Origin: Bradyrhizobium sp. AUGA SZCCT0283
Lineage (GTDB): Bacteria > Pseudomonadota > Alphaproteobacteria > Rhizobiales > Xanthobacteraceae
DNA length: 64,000 nucleotides
Reading direction: 5' to 3'
NCBI RefSeq assembly: GCF_018130385.1
Contig: NZ_JAFCLU010000006.1
Coordinates: 1 to 64,000 of the forward strand
Part shown: positions 58,599 to 64,000 of the stretch, piece after piece
Layout of the letters: every line of letters begins with the position of its first letter
How positions within the stretch are numbered: the first letter of the stretch is position 1
Program-made: the position numbers and the translations under genes
Notes under the pieces: generated by a model
The model's database searches: none
What the model was told of the DNA's origin: nothing
Seen by the model: only the letters and a program-made list of their open reading frames with translations

Positions 58599-59786
58599 AT
58601 GAGGCTGTCACGACCTGTATTGACGATCGCATTCGCTTTGCTCGGAAGCGCCACGGCTGTCGGCGACGACGGCAAGGACGAAATCCGCATCGGGCAGACG
58701 CTGCCCTATAGCGGACCGGCCTCCGGTTTCGGCATCATCGGCCGGGCGCAGGAGGCCTATTTCGAGAAGATCAACGCCGAAGGCGGCATCAATGGCCGCA
58801 AAATCAAGTTCATCAGCCTCGACGATGCGTACTCGCCGCCCAAGACGGTCGAGCAGACCCGAAAACTGGTCGAACAGGAAGAAGTGCTGTTGATGTTCGG
58901 TTCGCTCGGCACCGCCACCAACAACGCCGTGCATCGCTACCTCAATGGCAAGAAGGTGCCGCAACTCTTCGTGCTGAGCGGGGCGACCAAATGGGCCGAC
59001 CCGAAGAATTTCCGCTGGACCATGCCGGGAATGGCGGCCTACCAGTCCGAAGGCGTCGTCTATGCCAAGCATATCCTGCAGACCAAACCCGACGCCAAAA
59101 TTGCCATCCTTGCGCAGAACGACGATTTCGGCCGCGACTATGTCGCGGGCTTCAAGCGCGGGCTCGGCGACAAGGCCGCGACCATGATCGTATCGGAAGC
59201 CAGCTACGAGACCAGCGCGCCGACCATCAGCTCCCAGCTTGCGACGCTGAAGGCCTCGGGCGCCAACGTGATGTTCGGCGTCGTGCTCGGAAAATTCACC
59301 TCGCAGATGATCAAGGGCGTTGCCGAGATCAACTGGAAGCCGGACCTGTTCTTCGTGCCGACCTCGGCGTCATCGATCTCGTTCCTGGAACCGGCTGGCC
59401 TCGATAATGCCGTCGGCCTGATCTCGTCCAGCAACGTGAAGGACACGCTGGACGTTCAATGGGCCAATGACCCCGGCGTGAAGGAATATTTCGCCTTCAT
59501 GAAGCAGTATCTGCCGAATGCGGATTTGACCAATTCGAACTATGCTGCCGGCTATCACTATGCGAATCTCATGGTGAAAGTTCTGGTGGCCTGCAAGGAC
59601 GATCTCAGCCGCGAGAGCATCATGAAACAGGCAGCGTCGCTGCGCGAGGTGCCGCTGCCGCTGCTGTTGCCGGGCATCACCGTATCGACCGCTGCCGACG
59701 ATTATTTGCCGTTCCAGCAATTGCGGCTGCGCCGCTTCGACGGCAAGAGCTGGGTCGGCTTCGGCGAAATTCTGGACGACCGCTAA
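58599..59786 (+). CDS. ABC transporter substrate-binding protein (branched-chain amino acid type)
   Basis: A 395-residue periplasmic binding protein with a signal peptide (MRLSRPVLTIAFALLGSATAV). The mature part opens with IRIGQTLPYSGPASGFGIIG and contains INGRKIKFISLDDAYSPPKT and VLLMFGSLGTATNNAVHRYL, all typical of the Peripla_BP_6/LivK family. In Bradyrhizobium such proteins often bind aromatic or other carboxylic compounds, not amino acids. No permease or ATPase gene is adjacent, so it is an orphan in this window. The start at 58599 places GAGGG at a proper distance; an ATG at 58590 is too close to it. Confidence 0.9.
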   Translation: MRLSRPVLTIAFALLGSATAVGDDGKDEIRIGQTLPYSGPASGFGIIGRAQEAYFEKINAEGGINGRKIKFISLDDAYSPPKTVEQTRKLVEQEEVLLMFGSLGTATNNAVHRYLNGKKVPQLFVLSGATKWADPKNFRWTMPGMAAYQSEGVVYAKHILQTKPDAKIAILAQNDDFGRDYVAGFKRGLGDKAATMIVSEASYETSAPTISSQLATLKASGANVMFGVVLGKFTSQMIKGVAEINWKPDLFFVPTSASSISFLEPAGLDNAVGLISSSNVKDTLDVQWANDPGVKEYFAFMKQYLPNADLTNSNYAAGYHYANLMVKVLVACKDDLSRESIMKQAASLREVPLPLLLPGITVSTAADDYLPFQQLRLRRFDGKSWVGFGEILDDR

Positions 59787-59803
59787 AGCAACCAAGAGGA
59801 AAA

Positions 59804-61333
59804 ATGACAGCAATCATCGGCGGTGAACGCCAGATCAGCTATCCCGAGATCCACGCCCGCATCGCACGAGCGGCGGCGGGCTTCAGGGCGTTCGGCGTCG
59901 GCGGCGTGCCGGTCGGCATGATGCTGCGCAACGATTTTGCGTTCTTCGAAGTCGCGGGCGCGGCGGCGGCGCTGGGCAGCCCAGTGGTGCCGATCAACTG
60001 GCATCTGAAGGCCGAGGAAGTCGCCTACATCCTGGCCGACAGCGGCGCCAAAGTGCTGGTCTGCCACGCCGACCTGCTGCCGCAGATTCGCCACGGCCTG
60101 CCCGCGGATGTGCGGCTGCTGGTGGTGGCGACGCCGCCGGAAATCGCCGCGGCGTTCAATGTTGCACCTTCGCTGACGCAAGTCCCCGACGGCATGACCG
60201 ACTGGGATATTTGGCGCGACACGCATGCGCCGTCGCGGGACGCCCCGATCGGCAGCGCACCGATGTTCTACACGTCGGGCACGACCGGCCTGCCCAAGGG
60301 CGTGCGCCGCAAGCCGATGACGCCGGAACAGGCTGCCGCCTCGGCGCGCGTCGGCGGCATTGCCTATGGCGTCAAGCCGAACGAGGACCAGGTGATCCTG
60401 ATGAACGGCCCGATGTATCACTCGGCGCCGAATTCCTACGGCATGCTGGCGTTCCGCAGCGGCTGCACAATCGTGCTCGAACCGCGCTTCGATCCCGAAG
60501 ACATGCTGCAGCTGATCGAACGCCATCGCGTCACCCACATGCACATGGTGCCGACGATGTTCGTCCGCCTGCTGCGGCTGCCGGATGAAATCAAGCGCCG
60601 CTACGATCTGTCGTCGCTGCGCTTCATCGTGCATGGCGCCGCGCCCTGCCCGCCGCAGGTCAAGCGCGCCATGATCGAATGGTGGGGGCCGGTCATCAAC
60701 GAATATTTCGGCTCGACCGAGACCGGCATTCCGGTGTGGCATTCGGCCGAGGAGGCACTCGCAAAACCCGGCACCGTCGGCCGCGCCATCGACGGCGGCA
60801 TTGTCAAAATCTTCCGTCCCGACGGTGAGCCGTGCGGCGTCAACGAGCCCGGCGAGATCTTCATGCGGCAGATGTCGGTGCCGGATTTCGACTACCACGG
60901 CAAGGCCGAGGCGCGCGCCGAGGCCGGCCGCGACGGCCTCGTCAGCGTCGGCGACGTCGGCTACCTCGACGCGGACGGCTATCTGTTCCTGTGCGACCGC
61001 AAGCGCGACATGGTGATCTCGGGCGGCGTCAACATCTATCCGGCCGAGATCGAGAACGCGCTGATCGGCATGGATGGCGTGCGCGACTGCGCGGTGTTCG
61101 GTGTCCCCGACGACGAATTCGGCGAACGGCTGTTTGCCTGCATCGAGCCGGAGGCGGATGCGGCGCTATCCCCGGCCGCGGTGCAGGAATTCTTGCGCGG
61201 ACGGCTCGCCAACTTCAAGGTGCCAAAGGACATCCAGTTCATGGACGCAATGCCGCGCGAAGCCACCGGCAAGATTTTCAAGCGCAAGCTGCGCGATCTG
61301 CATGCCGATGGCAGGCTGCGCGCGATCGCGTGA
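59804..61333 (+). CDS. Acyl-CoA synthetase, AMP-binding type
   Basis: A 509-residue adenylate-forming enzyme. The P-loop block is MFYTSGTTGLPKGVRR (residues about 155-170); A5 motif is NEYFGSTETG; A7-A8 is VGYLDADGYLFLCDRKRDMVISGGVNIYP; the C-terminal catalytic lysine lies in EATGKIFKRKLRD. It activates a carboxylic acid to its CoA thioester; the acid is unknown. AGAGG precedes the ATG. It follows the binding-protein gene by 17 bases and probably shares its transcript, which suggests uptake and activation of one compound. Confidence 0.92.
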   Translation: MTAIIGGERQISYPEIHARIARAAAGFRAFGVGGVPVGMMLRNDFAFFEVAGAAAALGSPVVPINWHLKAEEVAYILADSGAKVLVCHADLLPQIRHGLPADVRLLVVATPPEIAAAFNVAPSLTQVPDGMTDWDIWRDTHAPSRDAPIGSAPMFYTSGTTGLPKGVRRKPMTPEQAAASARVGGIAYGVKPNEDQVILMNGPMYHSAPNSYGMLAFRSGCTIVLEPRFDPEDMLQLIERHRVTHMHMVPTMFVRLLRLPDEIKRRYDLSSLRFIVHGAAPCPPQVKRAMIEWWGPVINEYFGSTETGIPVWHSAEEALAKPGTVGRAIDGGIVKIFRPDGEPCGVNEPGEIFMRQMSVPDFDYHGKAEARAEAGRDGLVSVGDVGYLDADGYLFLCDRKRDMVISGGVNIYPAEIENALIGMDGVRDCAVFGVPDDEFGERLFACIEPEADAALSPAAVQEFLRGRLANFKVPKDIQFMDAMPREATGKIFKRKLRDLHADGRLRAIA

Positions 61334-61356
61334 AAGATTGCTCTCCGTACCCTCCA

Positions 61357-61440
61357 CGTCATTGCGAGGAGCGAAGCGACGAAGCAATCCATCTATCCCC
61401 GTGCGGAAAGGTGGATTGCTTCGCTTCGCTCGCAATGACG
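61357..61440. repeat. Dispersed palindromic repeat (CGTCATTGCGAG type)
   Basis: cgtcattgcgaggagcgaag...gaagcaatccat pairs with tggattgcttcg...cgctcgcaatgacg. It separates the acyl-CoA synthetase gene from the DUF2855 gene. Confidence 0.87.
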
Positions 61441-61535
61441 AACAATCGAACAGCGTTTTAAACGTCTTTGCTGTTGCAAAACGGTCATCGGACGGCGCAA
61501 AGATCGCTGCATGTGAAGATGCAGGGATCGAAACA

Positions 61536-62627
61536 ATGCCATCCACCGATTTCGTCGTCGCCCGCAACGATCTGCAGCAATGCAAGGTGATCGAAACGCA
61601 ACTGCCCGAAGCGGCCGCGCTGCCTGACCAGGCGCTGCTGGTGAAGGTCACGCGCTTCGCCTTCACCGCCAACAACATTACTTACGCGGTGCTGGGCGAT
61701 CACCTGAAGTATTGGCAGCTATTCCCGGCGCCCGAAGGTTTCGGCAACGTTCCGGTATGGGGATTTGGCGAGGTGGTTGCCTCCAAGCATCCCGGGATTG
61801 CCGCTGGCGAAACGCTGTTCGGCTATTTCCCGATGGCGACGCATCTCGTGATCGAAGCCGCCGATGTCTCCAAGCGCGGCCTGCGCGACGCCGCCGCGCA
61901 CCGGCAGGGCGTGGCGCCGGTCTACAACGCCTATGTGCGCGTCAGCGGCGACCCGGCGTTCGAAGGCAAGCAGGGCGACTATCAGGCGCTGCTGCGGCCT
62001 TTGTTCATGCTGTCATTCCTGGTCGACGACTTCCTCGCCGAGAATGAATTCTATGGCGCGAAAAGCGTGATGCTCTCCTCTGCCTCGAGCAAGACGGCCT
62101 ATGGGCTCGCCCATCTCGTGCATGCGCGGCGCATCAAGGTGATAGGCCTGACGTCGGCCGGAAATGCCGACTTCGTCAAATCGCTGGGCTGCTACGACGA
62201 GGTCGTGACCTATGACAACGTTAGCTCGCTGCCGACGAGGTCGGCGGTCGCGTATGTCGATATGGCGGGCAACAGCCCGTTACGTGCGACGCTGCACCGG
62301 CACTTCGGCGAGCAAATGAAGTACAGCGGAATCATTGGGCTCACCCATCGCAAGTCATCGCCGGATGAACCGGAGCAGCTCCTGCCGGGCGCCAAGCCCA
62401 AGTTTTTCTTCGCGCCGGACCATATCCGCAAGCGCGCCAAGGAATGGGGACCGGGCGGCGTCGACTTGCGGTTTGGCGCGGCGTGGTCCACCTTCGTCCC
62501 GAATCTGGACCGATGGATGGACGTGCGCGAAGGCCATGGGCCTGCGGCAGTTCAACGCGGCTATCTCGACACCCTCAACGGCCGCGTCCCGCCGGATCAG
62601 GGGTTGATCCTGTCGCTATCGGAATAA
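61536..62627 (+). CDS. DUF2855 family protein
   Basis: A 363-residue protein of the DUF2855 family. It is related in layout to medium-chain dehydrogenases/reductases: an N-terminal GroES-like part (TRFAFTANNITYAVLGD, VWGFGEVVASKHPGI) and then a Rossmann-like part (GAKSVMLSSASSKTAYGLAHLV, IKVIGLTSAGN) that lacks the classic G-x-G-x-x-G. The start at 61536 gives the family opening; the frame is open upstream only over the acyl-CoA synthetase gene. Activity is unknown. It is followed by a flavin monooxygenase gene on the same strand, so a role in an oxidation pathway is possible. Confidence 0.85.
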   Translation: MPSTDFVVARNDLQQCKVIETQLPEAAALPDQALLVKVTRFAFTANNITYAVLGDHLKYWQLFPAPEGFGNVPVWGFGEVVASKHPGIAAGETLFGYFPMATHLVIEAADVSKRGLRDAAAHRQGVAPVYNAYVRVSGDPAFEGKQGDYQALLRPLFMLSFLVDDFLAENEFYGAKSVMLSSASSKTAYGLAHLVHARRIKVIGLTSAGNADFVKSLGCYDEVVTYDNVSSLPTRSAVAYVDMAGNSPLRATLHRHFGEQMKYSGIIGLTHRKSSPDEPEQLLPGAKPKFFFAPDHIRKRAKEWGPGGVDLRFGAAWSTFVPNLDRWMDVREGHGPAAVQRGYLDTLNGRVPPDQGLILSLSE

Positions 62628-62724
62628 CCGATATCTCCTCACGCCCGTTCTGCGCCGTCCCGAATAGGTATAGGCTCCTTAGACAGGGAAACGCCGCGGA
62701 GACGGCACGTGATGGGAAACGCCC

Positions 62725-64000
62725 ATGCTCGACAGGACGGACGACAGTTCGGTAGCCGCCGACACTTGGCTTGCGCAGTTCGAGGAAGCGCTCGGAAACG
62801 CCGATGAAGCCCTGCTGAAGTCACTGTTCCACCCCGACAGCTACTGGCGCGACGTGCTGGCGTTGAGCTGGAACATCCAGACGGTGAACGGCAGAGACGC
62901 GATCCTGAAGGCGCTGCCGCCGCTGGCCCGCAACATGGCGCCGAGCGGCTTTGCCATCGCCCCCGATCGCGCCGCGCCGCGCAGGGTGATGCGCGCCGGC
63001 ACCAACGCCATCGAGGCCATCTTCAAGTTCGAGACCGAGGTCGGGCGCGGCAACGGTATCATCCGCCTGATCCCCGATGCGGACGACGGCAATCGCCTGA
63101 AGGCCTGGACGCTCTTGACCGAGCTTGGCGAGCTGAAGGGTTTTGAGGAACAGCTCGGTGTCAACCGGCCACGCGGCAATGCCTATTCGCGCGATTTTCG
63201 CGGGCCGAACTGGCTCGACCTGCGCAACGCCTCGGCCGGCTATGCCGACCGCGATCCGACCGTCCTCGTCATCGGCGGCGGCCAATCCGGCCTCTCCATC
63301 GCCGCGCGGCTGAAGCAGTTGAACGTCGATACGCTGATCGTCGATCGCGAGCAGCGTATCGGCGACAACTGGCGCAAGCGCTACCATGCGTTGACGCTGC
63401 ACAATCAGGTGCAGGTCAACCATTTGCCCTATCTGCATTTCCCGCCGAACTGGCCGACCTACATTCCAAAGGACAAGCTCGCCAACTGGTTCGAAGCCTA
63501 TGTCGAGGCCATGGAGCTGAATTTCTGGACCGAGACCGAGTTCGAAGGCGGCAGTTATGACGAGGAGGAAGGCCGCTGGACGGTGACGCTGCGCCGCGCC
63601 GGCGCCAGGCGCACCATGCATCCGCGCCATGTCGTGCTGGCGACCGGCGTCAGCGGCATTCCAAGCGTTCCTGAGATTGCGGGGCTGAAGGATTTCGCCG
63701 GCAAGGTGATGCATTCCAGCCAGTATGACGACGGCGAGAACTGGAAGGGCAAGCGCGCCATCGTGATCGGCACCGGCAATAGCGGCCACGACATCGCGCA
63801 GGACCTGCATTCGAGCGGCGCTCAGGTCACGCTGTTCCAGCGCTCGTCGACGCTGGTGGTCAGCATCGAGCCATCGGCGCAACTGGTCTACGCGCCCTAC
63901 AATGAGGGCACGTTGGAGGATAACGATTTGATCGCGACCTCGATGCCGCTCAAGCTGGCGCGCAAGAGCCACGCGTTGACGGCGGAAAAATCCAAAGCGC
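62725..64000 (+). CDS. Flavin-containing monooxygenase, partial (runs off the window)
   Basis: The first 425 residues of a larger protein. Residues about 10-140 look like an NTF2/SnoaL-type domain (WLAQFEEALGNADEALLKSL). From about residue 174 comes the FAD-binding loop VLVIGGGQSGLSIAARL. An FMO-type signature, FAGKVMHSSQYDDG, lies near residue 323, and the NADPH-binding loop AIVIGTGNSGHDIAQDL near 345. Such enzymes oxygenate soft nucleophiles or carry out Baeyer-Villiger reactions. The ATG at 62725 is the first start after an in-frame TGA at 62710. The stop codon lies beyond base 64000. Confidence 0.9.
   Translation, partial: MLDRTDDSSVAADTWLAQFEEALGNADEALLKSLFHPDSYWRDVLALSWNIQTVNGRDAILKALPPLARNMAPSGFAIAPDRAAPRRVMRAGTNAIEAIFKFETEVGRGNGIIRLIPDADDGNRLKAWTLLTELGELKGFEEQLGVNRPRGNAYSRDFRGPNWLDLRNASAGYADRDPTVLVIGGGQSGLSIAARLKQLNVDTLIVDREQRIGDNWRKRYHALTLHNQVQVNHLPYLHFPPNWPTYIPKDKLANWFEAYVEAMELNFWTETEFEGGSYDEEEGRWTVTLRRAGARRTMHPRHVVLATGVSGIPSVPEIAGLKDFAGKVMHSSQYDDGENWKGKRAIVIGTGNSGHDIAQDLHSSGAQVTLFQRSSTLVVSIEPSAQLVYAPYNEGTLEDNDLIATSMPLKLARKSHALTAEKSKA

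Overview
The window looks like a chromosomal stretch of an alphaproteobacterium of the Bradyrhizobium group (Nitrobacteraceae). I infer this from high GC, a SAM-II riboswitch upstream of metX, a cluster resembling the Bradyrhizobium coxMNOP oxidase, an argH/tlpA pair, many short dispersed palindromic repeats, and the protein families themselves. I saw no rRNA, tRNA, CRISPR array or intact insertion sequence. The first 0.7 kb carries no convincing gene, and the last gene runs off the right edge.

Layout. 0.7-6.6 kb: a zinc-ribbon/nucleotide cyclase/ATPase/TPR regulator, a small secreted protein, a CHAP/NlpC-like cell-wall hydrolase and an alpha/beta hydrolase. 6.6-11.9 kb: metX-metW (minus strand), led by a SAM-II riboswitch followed by a terminator and a possible antiterminator, divergent from chorismate mutase-hisC-prephenate dehydrogenase. 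12-22.6 kb: a GNAT-like protein, small proteins, an alternative aa3-type oxidase operon (coxM-coxN-coxO-coxP-COX4) with a frameshifted GYD gene and heme O synthase, a DUF2189 membrane protein and a DUF2125 protein; a decayed fragment of the DUF2125 gene lies 8 kb away. 22.7-28.3 kb: a ChaC-like enzyme, then a compact small membrane protein/methyltransferase/sulfatase cluster whose sulfatase carries two C-terminal domains resembling PilS-type pilin heads. 28.3-35.1 kb: ydcF-like, ftsX, ftsE, a zinc-ribbon DUF3426 protein, a CpdR-like receiver and a DUF4175/TIGR02302 protein.

35.2-44.1 kb is a plus-strand block (CMD-family protein, beta-hydroxyacid dehydrogenase, L,D-transpeptidase, then a short polysaccharide set: GT39-like, O-antigen ligase-like, GT2, ICMT-like). 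It separates the DUF4175 gene from lysA-lptM-argH, genes that lie on the same strand and are often close to each other in related bacteria. 47.6-52.6 kb: tlpA, a YjfB-like small protein between two copies of one repeat, and the minus-strand series HIG1-ATR-etfB-etfA-hbdA. 52.7-57.4 kb: a BrkB-type membrane protein overlapping tail-to-tail with a hybrid histidine kinase, GluQRS, an AlkA-type glycosylase and a LysR regulator. 57.5-64 kb: a nitronate monooxygenase-like enzyme, an orphan ABC binding protein, an acyl-CoA synthetase, a DUF2855 protein and a partial flavin monooxygenase.

Functional links. TlpA is known in B. japonicum to be needed for copper-centre assembly of cytochrome aa3, so tlpA, coxMNOP and heme O synthase serve one theme. 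HbdA and EtfAB fit fatty-acid/PHB metabolism with electron transfer to quinone. The 23-28 kb cluster is the best candidate for an undescribed envelope system.
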